A stretch of DNA of 44,413 bases from Streptomyces sp. A012304. Its GTDB lineage: Bacteria > Actinomycetota > Actinomycetes > Streptomycetales > Streptomycetaceae. Location: the NCBI RefSeq assembly GCF_026008495.1, contig NZ_BQUN01000041.1:1-44413 (forward strand), read 5' to 3'. This document shows positions 1 through 7,496 of the stretch, piece after piece (the stretch's first letter is position 1; each line of letters opens with the position of its first letter). The translations under genes and the position numbers were made by a program. A model generated the notes under the pieces. The model saw nothing but the letters and a program-made list of their open reading frames with translations, was not told the DNA's origin and searched no databases.

Positions 1-379
1 TGAGCGACACCAGCGGCGCACCGGCCGCGATCGCCATGTCCATGATCTTGTGGATCTTCGTGGCGTGGGCCTCGCCCAGCGCGCCGCCGAAGATACGGAA
101 GTCATGGGCGTAGACGAAGACCGTACGGCCCTCCACCGTGCCCCAGCCGGTGATCACACCGTCGGTGTACGGCTTCTTGGCCTCCAGACCGAACCCGGTC
201 GCCCGGTGCCGGCGCAGCTGCTCGACCTCCTGGAAGGACCCCGCGTCGAGCAGCAGCTCGATCCGCTCCCGGGCGGTCAGCTTGCCCTTGGCATGCTGCG
301 CCTCGGTCGCCTTGGCCGCACCGTCCAGGATCTCCTCGCGGATCAGCGTCAGTTCGCTCACCCGGTCGTGCATCGACAT
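1..379 (-). CDS. acyl-CoA carboxylase beta (carboxyltransferase) subunit, N-terminal part
   Basis: Only the first ~126 codons are inside the window; the gene runs off the left edge. The protein starts with MSMHDRVSELTLIREEIL and shows the hallmark KGKLTARERIELLLD, the RHRATGFGLE segment and FGGALGEAHATKI, all typical of acetyl/propionyl-CoA carboxylase carboxyltransferase subunits. These enzymes transfer carboxylate from biotin to acyl-CoA, giving malonyl- or methylmalonyl-CoA. The ATG at 379 is preceded by a GAAGGGA ribosome site. The gene lies 20 bp after the stop of the prenyl-synthase-like gene, so the two are probably co-transcribed. I infer that it supplies extender units to the malonyl transferase and ketosynthase encoded nearby. 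Which acyl-CoA it prefers cannot be read from this fragment. Confidence 0.9.
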   Translation of the reverse strand, partial: MSMHDRVSELTLIREEILDGAAKATEAQHAKGKLTARERIELLLDAGSFQEVEQLRRHRATGFGLEAKKPYTDGVITGWGTVEGRTVFVYAHDFRIFGGALGEAHATKIHKIMDMAIAAGAPLVSL

Positions 380-399
380 GGCCGAATTCCCTTCTTCCC

Positions 400-2265
400 T
401 CAGCTGATTCGCGCGGCGACGGCGTCGCACAGCGCGTAGACGGCACGACGCGCCGGCAACGACGGCAACGGACCGACGGCGGCCCGGGCCTCGTCGAGCC
501 ACCAGCGCAGAAACTCCTCACCCCAGCCCTGGACCGGCCCGGCACCGCTTGCCCGCCGGAGCGGGGCGGACCACGGGGAGACGATCCCCGGGCCGCTCAC
601 GAGGGGGCTCCGGTTGTCCGCGGCGGGGTCCCGGGGAGCGGGACGCCTGCCGGCGGGCCCGGGTCCCGCGGGGGCGAGTCCTCGACGGTTCGGCTCGGCT
701 CCCCCGGCGGCGGAACCACGGGGCTTCGGTACGGGTCCCGTGGCGCCGGAGCCTCCAGGCTCCGACACGGCGGCTCCCCCGGCGGCGGAACCTCGCGACT
801 CCGACACGGCCCCCTTGGCGGCGGAGCCCGGCGCGGGCTCGCACGAGGCGGCGCCTCGGCTGTCCGGCGTGGGTCCCCAAGGGGAAGAGCTTCGGCTGTC
901 CGGCCCGGCTCCCCAGGGGGAAGGGCCACGGCTGCCCGTCACGGGGGCGCGACGGGCGGGGCTTCGGCCGTCCGACGCCGGTCCGAAAGCAAGGCCTGGG
1001 CCGTCCGCCGGTCCGAAAGCGAGGCCTCGGCCGTCCGCCGGTCCGAAAGCGGGGCCTCGGCCGTCCGCCGGTCCGGAAGCGGGGCCTCGGCTGTCCGGCG
1101 CCGGTCCGGAAGCGGGGTTTCGACGGTCCGGGACGGGTGCCGGGAGGGCGCCGCTTGCCCCGCCCGGCGCGGGTGGCCAGGAAGTCGGGCCTCGACGGCC
1201 GGCCAGGCGGGCCCGGACGTCGTGGCTGCCACGGCCCGGCACGGATTCCCGGGCGTCGTGACTGCCACGGTCCGGCACGGGTTCCCGGGCGTCGAGACGT
1301 CGGCCGTCCGCCACCGGGGCCCCGGAGCCGCGCCCCTCACACTCCGTCGCGGGCTCCCAGCCGTCGGAACGCCGGCCGTCCGCCACCCGCCCCCAAGCGG
1401 CACGGCCCCAGCCGACCACCGCGAATGCCCGGCCCCGCGCCGACGTCCCGGGGGGACGACCGCCCGCCCCGGACCGCCGGGCGCCGGTACGCCCCGGCGC
1501 CGAGGCGCGCCGAGAAGCCGCGCCGTCGTCGCCCGGGTACAGGTCGTCGGCGAGGCGGAGGGCCACGCCGAGGTGTTCGCCGCAGCGGATCAGGGCCCGC
1601 ACGTACGGTTCGGGCGCCCCGGCCTGCAAGGCGCCGAGGCCGAGCGCCATGCCCAGCAGCGCCGCGGTGCCGCCCGCCGTGACGTCGACGTAGTGGGTGA
1701 CGGGGTCCTCGCCGGGCGCGGGTCCGGTCAGCGCGCGCAGTTGGACCGCCGCCAGTCGGCCCGCGGTGCGGGCGTTGAGCCGCAGCGCGGCGGGACCGAG
1801 GCCGGCCGCGAGCTGCGCGGAACGGGCCAGCAACCAGTCGGAACCCGCCGTCGCCCCGGCCGCACCCGCCGCCGACCGCGCAGCCGCACCTCCGGCCGTA
1901 CGTCCAGCCGTACGTCCCGTCACCCCCGCCAGGCCGGTCACCGCCTCGGACGTCAGCAGGGACAGCTGCACCAGCTCCGCGACGACCGCCGCCCGGGTCA
2001 CCCCTTCCCGCCACGGCTCGCCGAACTCCGCGCCGAGCAGACCGAGGAACAGACACAGCCGCCCGCCGTCCCGCCGCGCGAACCGGTCGGCCCGGGCGAC
2101 GGCGTGCGGATCGGGCGCGCCGCGCACCCAGTCGGCCAGACACTCCTCCGCCGCGTCCATGGCCTCGCGCATTCTGGACTCGAACTCCGGCGCCCGCAGA
2201 TCCAGTTGCCCGGGGAGACCGGTTTCCTCCTGCACGGAGTCCGCACGCGACTGAGCGAGACCCAC
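400..2265 (-). CDS. catalytically degenerate polyprenyl diphosphate synthase homologue with large disordered insert
   Basis: 621 residues from a GTG at 2265, chosen because GGAAGGGG sits 8 bp upstream; a longer start at 2286 would put that ribosome site inside the gene. Residues ~25-250 align well with the intact polyprenyl synthase at 15155-16183: LLGAEFG, AAVVAEL, WLLARSAQL, LGALQAGAP and GEHLGVA are all shared. The first aspartate motif (DDVMD in the intact enzyme) is replaced by SEAVT (residues ~106-110), and the second reads DDLYP instead of DDLLD. Residues ~250-575 are Gly/Pro/Ser/Ala/Arg-rich low complexity with a decapeptide repeat. The last ~34 residues return to the synthase fold (RRAVYALCDAVAARIS matches RRALDALCDFVASRSH). 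Catalysis is therefore unlikely. A regulatory or small-subunit partner of a real prenyl synthase is the simplest inference. It probably forms an operon with the carboxylase gene downstream. Confidence 0.8.
   Translation of the reverse strand: MGLAQSRADSVQEETGLPGQLDLRAPEFESRMREAMDAAEECLADWVRGAPDPHAVARADRFARRDGGRLCLFLGLLGAEFGEPWREGVTRAAVVAELVQLSLLTSEAVTGLAGVTGRTAGRTAGGAAARSAAGAAGATAGSDWLLARSAQLAAGLGPAALRLNARTAGRLAAVQLRALTGPAPGEDPVTHYVDVTAGGTAALLGMALGLGALQAGAPEPYVRALIRCGEHLGVALRLADDLYPGDDGAASRRASAPGRTGARRSGAGGRPPGTSARGRAFAVVGWGRAAWGRVADGRRSDGWEPATECEGRGSGAPVADGRRLDAREPVPDRGSHDARESVPGRGSHDVRARLAGRRGPTSWPPAPGGASGALPAPVPDRRNPASGPAPDSRGPASGPADGRGPAFGPADGRGLAFGPADGPGLAFGPASDGRSPARRAPVTGSRGPSPWGAGPDSRSSSPWGPTPDSRGAASCEPAPGSAAKGAVSESRGSAAGGAAVSEPGGSGATGPVPKPRGSAAGGAEPNRRGLAPAGPGPAGRRPAPRDPAADNRSPLVSGPGIVSPWSAPLRRASGAGPVQGWGEEFLRWWLDEARAAVGPLPSLPARRAVYALCDAVAARIS
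981..1113. repeat. 30-bp tandem repeat inside the prenyl-synthase-like gene
   Basis: Units beginning GTCCGAAAGC or GTCCGGAAGC start at 981, 1011, 1041 and 1071. A further copy at 1104 is offset by 3 bp. Each unit encodes one ~10-residue repeat of the FGPADGRGPA type on the minus strand. Unit length is a multiple of three, so copy-number change would keep the frame. Surrounding DNA (~600-1450) has the same biased composition with less regular repeats. Confidence 0.85.
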
Positions 2266-2363
2266 GAGAACAACCCCTTCCAGCACACCGAGAAGCAGAA
2301 TTCGCCACCCAATGGCGGCACCTGAGGACGACTCTCACACCCCGCCCGAACCGGTCCAATGCC

Positions 2364-2385
2364 GCTGTCAGGAAAGTGCCAGTAC
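2364..2385 (+). promoter_or_regulatory. candidate cluster regulator site A
   Basis: The element GCTGTCAGGAAAGTGCCAG lies in the 244-bp divergent gap between the prenyl-synthase-like gene (minus) and the secreted-protein gene (plus). Close copies occur at 8538-8558 and 6615-6636, with a shorter one at 8413-8426. All are in or beside promoter regions of this cluster. Binding by one of the two LuxR-type regulators at 6620-8276 is an inference. Confidence 0.45.
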
Positions 2386-2509
2386 AGCGCGGAGAGCACC
2401 GCGCACCAGTCGGCTTCACCTTCCTGCCAACCTTTTCGGCGGCACCCGGACCGGCCCGCTCCGGCCTTTACGCTGCCATATCGAAGAACTCGAAGAAAGG
2501 AATAGGAAA

Positions 2510-3187
2510 TTGACCAGACGATTCGCCTGCGCCGCACTCGCCGCCGCCGGACTGATTTCCCTCTTCACCGGTACGGCCACCGCCGCGCCCGCGGGCGGAC
2601 CGCAGAGCCCGCAGAGCTGTGAGGGCGTACGGCTGACCGGATCCCTGCCGGTGCCGCCGGCCGGCCTGTCCGCGCGGCAGACCGTCACGATCGACGAGGA
2701 CTGCACCCCCCGCCTGGGCAAGGTGCGCTACGTCCCGATCAATGCCCCGGCCGCCGCGGCGCCGGAGGGAGTGGCTGCCGCGGACGCCACCAGCCGCAAG
2801 GTCCGCAGCTGGAACGAGATGTTCGACTGCTGCAACATCCGCATGACCGGGCTGTACACCACGGCCGACTGGAACGTCGCCGACGGCAGGATCACCACGG
2901 CGTCCACGGCCGCCACCCAGGGGTGGAACCGGGAGCCGTGGGACGCCGGCTGGTCGCTGAAGTCCTCCGGCAACACGCAGGACTGCGCCACCGCCTGCTC
3001 GTCCGTCACCGCGAAGGCCGACGCGTCCTTCACCTACAAGGGCATCTTCGACACCAGCGGCGACCGGTACGCCAACACGCACCACACCTCGGTCCGGCTG
3101 GCCGCGGACGGCACCGCCACATGCACATTCGACGTCGAACTCAAGAACACGTTCATCGGCTGGAACTGGCAGCGCGGCTGCGAGTGA
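2510..3187 (+). CDS. secreted cysteine-rich protein of unknown function
   Basis: 225 residues from a TTG at 2510, chosen because AAAGG lies 9 bp upstream and the protein then begins with a clean Sec signal peptide (TRRF, hydrophobic AALAAAGLISLF, cleavage near TATAAPA). The mature part (~195 residues) has eight cysteines, including a CC pair and the segment CATAC, consistent with several disulfides outside the cell. The C-terminal half has regular alternating residues (ASFTYKGIFDTSG, TCTFDVELKNTF) suggesting beta structure. I do not recognise the family. It is divergent from the prenyl-synthase-like gene and convergent with the ketosynthase, so it sits inside the biosynthetic cluster. A product-binding, immunity or unrelated extracellular role are all possible. 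Confidence 0.75.
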   Translation: MTRRFACAALAAAGLISLFTGTATAAPAGGPQSPQSCEGVRLTGSLPVPPAGLSARQTVTIDEDCTPRLGKVRYVPINAPAAAAPEGVAAADATSRKVRSWNEMFDCCNIRMTGLYTTADWNVADGRITTASTAATQGWNREPWDAGWSLKSSGNTQDCATACSSVTAKADASFTYKGIFDTSGDRYANTHHTSVRLAADGTATCTFDVELKNTFIGWNWQRGCE

Positions 3188-3192
3188 CGACC

Positions 3193-3222
3193 GTCGGCCG
3201 GGGACGTACGCCCCCGGCCGAC
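3193..3222. terminator. bidirectional terminator hairpin
   Basis: A perfect 11-bp stem GTCGGCCGGGG / CCCCGGCCGAC with an 8-nt loop lies between the convergent secreted-protein and ketosynthase genes. No U-tract follows, as is usual in Streptomyces. Confidence 0.7.
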
Positions 3223-3277
3223 CGGAGGCGGGGACCGCAGGCGCGACGCGGGCCCCGCCCGCCCGGCCGTACCCCCC

Positions 3278-4435
3278 TCACATGCCCCGCGCCCCCTCCA
3301 CGATGGCCACCGCGTTGATGCCGCCCAGCCCGAAGGCGTTCAGCTGAGCCAGGTTCAGATGCGGTGCCACCGCCGGTTCGTCGGTCACCAGGCGGAACGG
3401 GTGGTTCTCGCCGCCCGGCTCGGCGGGCGGGGCGGTCGGCGGTACGCGTCCCTCGTTCAGCGCCCGCAGGCCCACCACCAGGCTCAGCAGCCCGAACGCC
3501 CCGGAGGTCCGTCCGGTCGTGGAGGTCACCGCCGTCATCAGCGGCGCCGCGGCCGACTCGCCGAGGACCGCGGCGAGCGCGGCCGCCTCCGCCCGGTCGC
3601 CCGCGGGCGTCCCGCTGCCGTGCAGCATCACCAGGTCGACGTCGGCCGCCTTGACCCCGGCGAGCCGGTGCGCGGCGCGCATCGCCTCCGCGATGCCCTG
3701 CGGTGAGGGCTCGGTGACCCGGTGGGCGTCGCAGTTGACGGCCACCGCGCGCAGCGCGCCGTGCGCCCGTTGCGCCGGCCCGCCCGCGCGGCGCAGCACG
3801 ATCGCGGCGGCGCCCTCCCCCATGGCGACGCTGCGCCGGTCCCGGTCGGCCGGCCGGGCCCGCTCCATCAGCCCGTACAGGGACTCCGTCAGCACGTCGA
3901 CCCCGGCGACGATCACCGTGTCCAGCGCGTCCTCGCCCTCCTGGCCCAGCAGGTCGGAGGCGAGCGCCAGGGCGTACAGCGAGGCCGCGCAGGCGTTGGA
4001 GAAGGTGTGGGTGACCTCGACGCCGAAGCGCTCGCGCAGCGCGGTGCCGAAGTCGAGGCCGGAGTCGGCGAAGGGCGAGCCGTCCCGCCACCACAGCTCC
4101 AGTGAACGCAGTTCCCGCATCCCGGTGCCGACCAGGACGGGGATGCCGCTGAGATCCTCCCCCAGGCCGGCGTCGGCGGCGGCCTGGCCGACCGCGTCGA
4201 GCAGCAGCCGGGTGGCCCGCCCGGCGACGTCGGCGCCGGGCACCGGGCGGTCGTCCACCTCATAGCCGTAGGGGGCGCGGAAGCGGGAGGCGTCGAAGCC
4301 GCGCAGCCGGGACGGGCCGCTGCGTCCCGCGCAGAGGCTCTCGAAGAGTTCGTCGATCCCTGATCCGGTGGCCGCCACGGCCCCCAAGCCGGTGATGGGA
4401 CGGCTCACCGGCTCGTCGCGCACGACAGTGGACAC
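3278..4435 (-). CDS. atypical beta-ketoacyl synthase (KAS-like)
   Basis: 385 residues from a GTG at 4435 with GAAGGGG upstream. The thiolase-fold ketosynthase signature is clear: active-site Cys149 in SNACAAS, His272 in LHGSGTPAGD, and the C-terminal glycine-rich loop NAFGLGGINA. The usual KSxxGHxxGA motif reads TSTTGRTSGA, so the catalytic lysine is Thr304 and the second catalytic histidine is Arg309. Acyl loading on Cys149 should be possible, but malonyl decarboxylation as in FabF may be impaired. It could act as an acyltransferase-type ketosynthase or work with a partner. It is too divergent from FabF to be the housekeeping enzyme, and the cysteine excludes a classical chain-length factor. 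Its promoter probably lies in the repeat-rich 284-bp gap upstream. Confidence 0.85.
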   Translation of the reverse strand: MSTVVRDEPVSRPITGLGAVAATGSGIDELFESLCAGRSGPSRLRGFDASRFRAPYGYEVDDRPVPGADVAGRATRLLLDAVGQAAADAGLGEDLSGIPVLVGTGMRELRSLELWWRDGSPFADSGLDFGTALRERFGVEVTHTFSNACAASLYALALASDLLGQEGEDALDTVIVAGVDVLTESLYGLMERARPADRDRRSVAMGEGAAAIVLRRAGGPAQRAHGALRAVAVNCDAHRVTEPSPQGIAEAMRAAHRLAGVKAADVDLVMLHGSGTPAGDRAEAAALAAVLGESAAAPLMTAVTSTTGRTSGAFGLLSLVVGLRALNEGRVPPTAPPAEPGGENHPFRLVTDEPAVAPHLNLAQLNAFGLGGINAVAIVEGARGM

Positions 4436-4560
4436 GCCTTGTACCCCTTCGCGGAACGACCGGCCCGAAGACCGGGTGGTTGGCCTGGACTCGTTGTGGT
4501 GATGACACGCAAGCGCTGTCCGGTGACGGACACCCCGGCGGCCGGCGCCGCCAGACGACC

Positions 4561-4592
4561 GGGCGACCGGGCGACCGGGCGACCGGGCGACC
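4561..4592. repeat. 8-bp tandem repeat upstream of ketosynthase gene
   Basis: Four perfect copies of GGGCGACC lie in tandem in the gap between the IclR stop and the ketosynthase start, about 130-160 bp before the ketosynthase GTG. They could be a slippage tract in the leader or promoter. Confidence 0.8.
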
Positions 4593-4618
4593 GGCCGGGC
4601 ACGGCGCCCCGACGGCCG

Positions 4619-4701
4619 GGGCCGTCCGACGACGGACGACCGGTCCCGCACGCCGACCCGACAGCCAGGGCCGTCCGACGACGGACGACCGGTCCCGCAC
4701 G
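4619..4701. repeat. direct repeat with embedded palindromes upstream of ketosynthase gene
   Basis: Two ~34-bp near-identical copies occur with a period of 49 bp (4619-4652 and 4668-4701). Each carries the palindrome GTCCG-ACGA-CGGAC (4624-4637 and 4673-4686). They lie between the IclR stop and the ketosynthase start. Paired operators for a regulator such as the adjacent IclR are possible, but that is inference. Confidence 0.6.
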
Positions 4702-4719
4702 GCGACCCGGCGGTCGGGG

Positions 4720-5478
4720 CTATCCGGCGACCGGGCGTCGTACCGCCCGTGACCGGCGCAGCCCGTCGCTGAGTTCGCCGGCCGCGTCGATGGCCGCGCC
4801 CAGCAGCAGCCGGCTCGGGGTGGACGGCATCCGGGGGCCGCGGCCGGTCAGGGCGAGCGCGGCCACCACCTGGTTGCCCAGAGCGCATACCGGTACGGCG
4901 GTGGAGACGGTTCCGGGCAGCATCGGGTCGGGTCCGTGCGCCCAGCCGCGCTGGCGGACCACGGTGAGCTGGGCGGCGGTGAAGCGGGCGCCGCGCAGCC
5001 CTTCGTAGAGGCTCTCGGGTTCCTCCCAGGCGAGCAGCACCTGGGCGACGGGGCCGGCCGTGGCGGGGCGCGCGGTGCCGACGGGGAGTTGTTCGCCGCC
5101 GGTGGCCTCCGCGGAGGTGCCGATGCAGATCTGCTCGGCGCCGTGGCGGCGGAAGAGGCGGGCGTGCAGGCCGGTCAGCGCGTGCAGGTCGTCGAGGACC
5201 GGGGCGGCGGCCTTGGCGAGCTGGTCGCGTCGTACCTCGACGGCGATGTTGCCGAGCCGGGGGCCGACCACGAACCGCCCCTGGAAGTCCCGGGCGAGCA
5301 GCCCCAGCCGCTCCATGCCCTGGGCGATGCGGTGCACGGTGGGGCGGGCGAAGCCGCTGACCTCGACGAGCTGGGCCAGCGACGCCGGGCCCTGCTCCAC
5401 GATGGCGAGCAGGGTGGAGGCCTTGTCCAGCACGCCGATGCCGCTGATCCGCGTGGGCGGCCGGGTCGCGACGCTCAT
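4720..5478 (-). CDS. IclR-family transcriptional regulator
   Basis: 252 residues. An N-terminal winged helix-turn-helix (VLDKASTLLAIVEQGPASLAQLVEVSGFARPTVHRI) is followed by a ~170-residue IclR effector-binding domain with FVVGPRLGNIA and the GTSAEATGGEQLPVGT ligand loop. IclR proteins bind aromatic or small carboxylate ligands and usually control adjacent genes. The ATG at 5478 overlaps the stop of the malonyl transferase gene as ATGA, so the two are translationally coupled. The likely targets are this operon and the ketosynthase downstream. The ligand cannot be predicted from sequence. Confidence 0.88.
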   Translation of the reverse strand: MSVATRPPTRISGIGVLDKASTLLAIVEQGPASLAQLVEVSGFARPTVHRIAQGMERLGLLARDFQGRFVVGPRLGNIAVEVRRDQLAKAAAPVLDDLHALTGLHARLFRRHGAEQICIGTSAEATGGEQLPVGTARPATAGPVAQVLLAWEEPESLYEGLRGARFTAAQLTVVRQRGWAHGPDPMLPGTVSTAVPVCALGNQVVAALALTGRGPRMPSTPSRLLLGAAIDAAGELSDGLRRSRAVRRPVAG

Positions 5479-6419
5479 CGCTCCACCGCCGGCGGTGCGG
5501 GCACGGCGGCGGGGCCGTCCACGGAGATCACGTCGACCTCCGGGTCGATACGGCGGATCAGCCCGGCCAGGGTGCGGCCGGGCCCCAGTTCGATCAGCCG
5601 GCGGCAGCCCAGCCGTCCGGTGAGGGTCCGTACACCGCTCTCCCACAGCACCGGGGAGGTGAGCTGGCGTACACCGAGGTCGGGCCAGTGGTGGCCCTCG
5701 GCGTGGGGTTCGGCGTCGACGTTGGCGACCACCGGCAGGTGTGCCGGGGTGAACGGCGTCTGCCGCAGCGCGTCGCCCAGGGCCTCGGCGGCGGGCGCCA
5801 TGTAGGGGCTGTGGAAGGCGCCGCCGACGTCGAGGCGCAGCATCCGGGCGCCGATCGTGCCGGCCCGGGCGCCGACCTCGGCGACGGCGTCGCGGGAGCC
5901 GGAGACCACGGTCTGGCCGGGGGCGTTGACGTTGGCGACCCAGACGTCGGCGCCCTCGGAGCGGATCTCGGCGACCAGTGCCTCGACCTGCTCGGAGGGC
6001 GCGGCGACCAGGACGCCCATGGTGCCCTCGCGGGCCAGGGCCGCCTCCCGCATGGCCCGGCCGCGGACCGCCACGAGGGCGGCGGCCCGCTCGACGGTGA
6101 GGGCGCCGGCCGCGGTGAGGGCCGCGTACTCGCCGAGGCTGTGACCGGCGCAGGCGACCACGTCGGGGCCAAGCGCATCGGACCGTACGGCTTCGGCGTG
6201 GGCCATCAACGCCACGGTGAACACGGTGAGTTGGGCGAGGTCTGTGCGCCTGAGCTGTTCCCCGGGGGTGCGCAGCAGCAGCTCCGCGAGGTCCTCCCCG
6301 GTGACGGCGGAGATCTCCGCGGTGAGTTCCCAGGAGGGGGTGTCCCGCCAGGGCGCGCCCATCCCCTCTTTCTGCGTCCCCTGCCCGGGGAACACCAGGC
6401 CGACCGGTACTCGATTCAT
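5475..6419 (-). CDS. malonyl-CoA:ACP transacylase (FabD family)
   Basis: 314 residues from an ATG at 6419 with GGAAGG upstream. It starts with the classic VGLVFPGQGTQKEGM, carries the nucleophile Ser94 in GHSLGEY, the Arg119/Arg121 region AVRGRAMR, and His203 in GGAFHSPYM. The FHS sequence is typical of malonyl-specific transferases. The enzyme loads malonyl groups from CoA onto an acyl carrier protein. No free ACP gene is seen in the window, so the partner may lie beyond the left edge or be the housekeeping ACP. Being in a cluster with a ketosynthase and a carboxylase, it is probably a dedicated paralogue, not the fatty-acid-synthase fabD. Confidence 0.92.
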   Translation of the reverse strand: MNRVPVGLVFPGQGTQKEGMGAPWRDTPSWELTAEISAVTGEDLAELLLRTPGEQLRRTDLAQLTVFTVALMAHAEAVRSDALGPDVVACAGHSLGEYAALTAAGALTVERAAALVAVRGRAMREAALAREGTMGVLVAAPSEQVEALVAEIRSEGADVWVANVNAPGQTVVSGSRDAVAEVGARAGTIGARMLRLDVGGAFHSPYMAPAAEALGDALRQTPFTPAHLPVVANVDAEPHAEGHHWPDLGVRQLTSPVLWESGVRTLTGRLGCRRLIELGPGRTLAGLIRRIDPEVDVISVDGPAAVPAPPAVER

Positions 6420-6607
6420 GGACTCGCCTTCCGCACGACACTCATCGGTGGGGAGCGACAGGGCCGGGTCTCCCGTGCCCGGGTGGCCCGGCCCCGTGCG
6501 CCGACGGCCCATCGGAGGGGGGGTACCGGCCGTCGAGAACGGGACGTTCTCCGCCCTACGGAGTCCCGTTCCTGGTGCTCCATGGAACTGGCCGGGTCGA
6601 GCGAGCG

Positions 6608-6645
6608 GCAACGGCACTTTCAGGAAGATGCCAGTGTGCCGTTGC
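6608..6645. promoter_or_regulatory. inverted repeat enclosing candidate regulator site B
   Basis: A perfect 10-bp inverted repeat GCAACGGCAC / GTGCCGTTGC surrounds an 18-nt loop. The loop region carries CTTTCAGGAAGATGCCAG (site B), a relative of sites A and C. The stop codon of the first LuxR-type gene falls in the loop, about 200 bp before the malonyl transferase start. It could be a terminator for the regulator, an operator for the fabD-like operon, or both. Confidence 0.5.
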
Positions 6646-7432
6646 GCGGCGGTCCGGGCCGGGTCGCCGGTGGCAGCAAACCCAGTTCGGCGGCGCGTAC
6701 GCCGGCCTGGAAGCGGGAGGTCGCGCCGAGCAGCGCCATGATGTCGGCGACATGGCGCCGGTAGGTGCGCACGGAGATGTTGAGTTCGCGGGCGGCGACC
6801 TCGTCGGTGACGCTGGCGTGCAGCGCGCCGAGGATGCGCCGGGCGAGCGCGGCCCGGTCGCGGTCGCCGAAGACGATGCGTTCCCCGGCGGGGACGGCGT
6901 GCGCCCACACGTTGTCGAAGAGGGTGGTCAGGGTGTGCAGCACTTCCGGCACGCGGATCACCGAGGCGCGCCGGCCGACCGCCGAGTGGGCGACGACGAC
7001 GGCGACGGCTCCGTCGGCGATCATCGCCTGGAGCGGGGGGATGCGGGCGATACGGATGCCCACCGGACGCTGCCGGCCCAACTGCTCGCGCACGTAGTCC
7101 TCGTCGATGAGCTCGGGGCTGGACAGCAGCCGCACCACGACGCCCTCCCCCGCGCCGTAGATGAGTTCCCGCTCGGTGCGCAGGGCCTGTTCGTCGGAGC
7201 CGCGTCGGCGCGCGTGCACGATGTCGATGCTCCGGGTCGCCCCGGCGATCAGCTGCTGCGCCTGGTCGAGCACAGCGTCGTAGTCCTGGTCGAGAACGGT
7301 GATCAGCGCCTCCTCCCGGCTGCGGGAGCGGTGCAGCGCCATGGTCGTCTCGATCAGTGACTGGACTTCGAGCAGGGAACGCTCCAGCTCGTCGTCTCCC
7401 CTGTTGGGCACGTCGTCTTCCACCCTCTTCAT
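6620..7432 (-). CDS. LuxR-type helix-turn-helix regulator (first of two paralogues)
   Basis: About 270 residues from an ATG at 7432; a GTG a few codons later is a possible alternative because no strong ribosome site precedes the ATG. The C-terminal ~55 residues are a LuxR-like helix-turn-helix (TDEVAARELNISVRTYRRHVADIMALLGATSRFQAGVRA pattern). The N-terminal ~190 residues resemble the sensor part of TrmB-like/phospholipase-D-like regulators (AQQLIAGATRSIDIVHAR, EGVVVRLL). It has no receiver domain, so control is probably by ligand or partner. It lies in tandem with a paralogue, upstream of the malonyl transferase. I infer that both are pathway-specific regulators. Confidence 0.85.
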   Translation of the reverse strand: MKRVEDDVPNRGDDELERSLLEVQSLIETTMALHRSRSREEALITVLDQDYDAVLDQAQQLIAGATRSIDIVHARRRGSDEQALRTERELIYGAGEGVVVRLLSSPELIDEDYVREQLGRQRPVGIRIARIPPLQAMIADGAVAVVVAHSAVGRRASVIRVPEVLHTLTTLFDNVWAHAVPAGERIVFGDRDRAALARRILGALHASVTDEVAARELNISVRTYRRHVADIMALLGATSRFQAGVRAAELGLLPPATRPGPPRNGTLASS

Positions 7433-7496
7433 GGTGTGTTGGCAAGGCCGGTACGGGCCGGCCCTGCCCGTACCGAAGATGTCCGCCGGGATGCGG

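Noticed and set aside
549..1682. Long plus-strand open frame (377 codons) opposite the prenyl-synthase-like gene, and similar ones up to 2325
   Set aside because: Arg/Pro/Gly-rich composition without motifs, no ribosome site; the minus-strand frame matches a known fold at both ends, so these are antisense shadows.
4561..4701. Regular repeats that might suggest a small CRISPR array
   Set aside because: Repeat unit sizes differ, there are no unique spacers, and no cas genes are nearby.
4436..4888. N-terminal extension of the ketosynthase frame
   Set aside because: It runs through the tandem repeats and reads as low-complexity Arg/Pro; a GTG with good ribosome site at 4435 gives the natural ketosynthase start.
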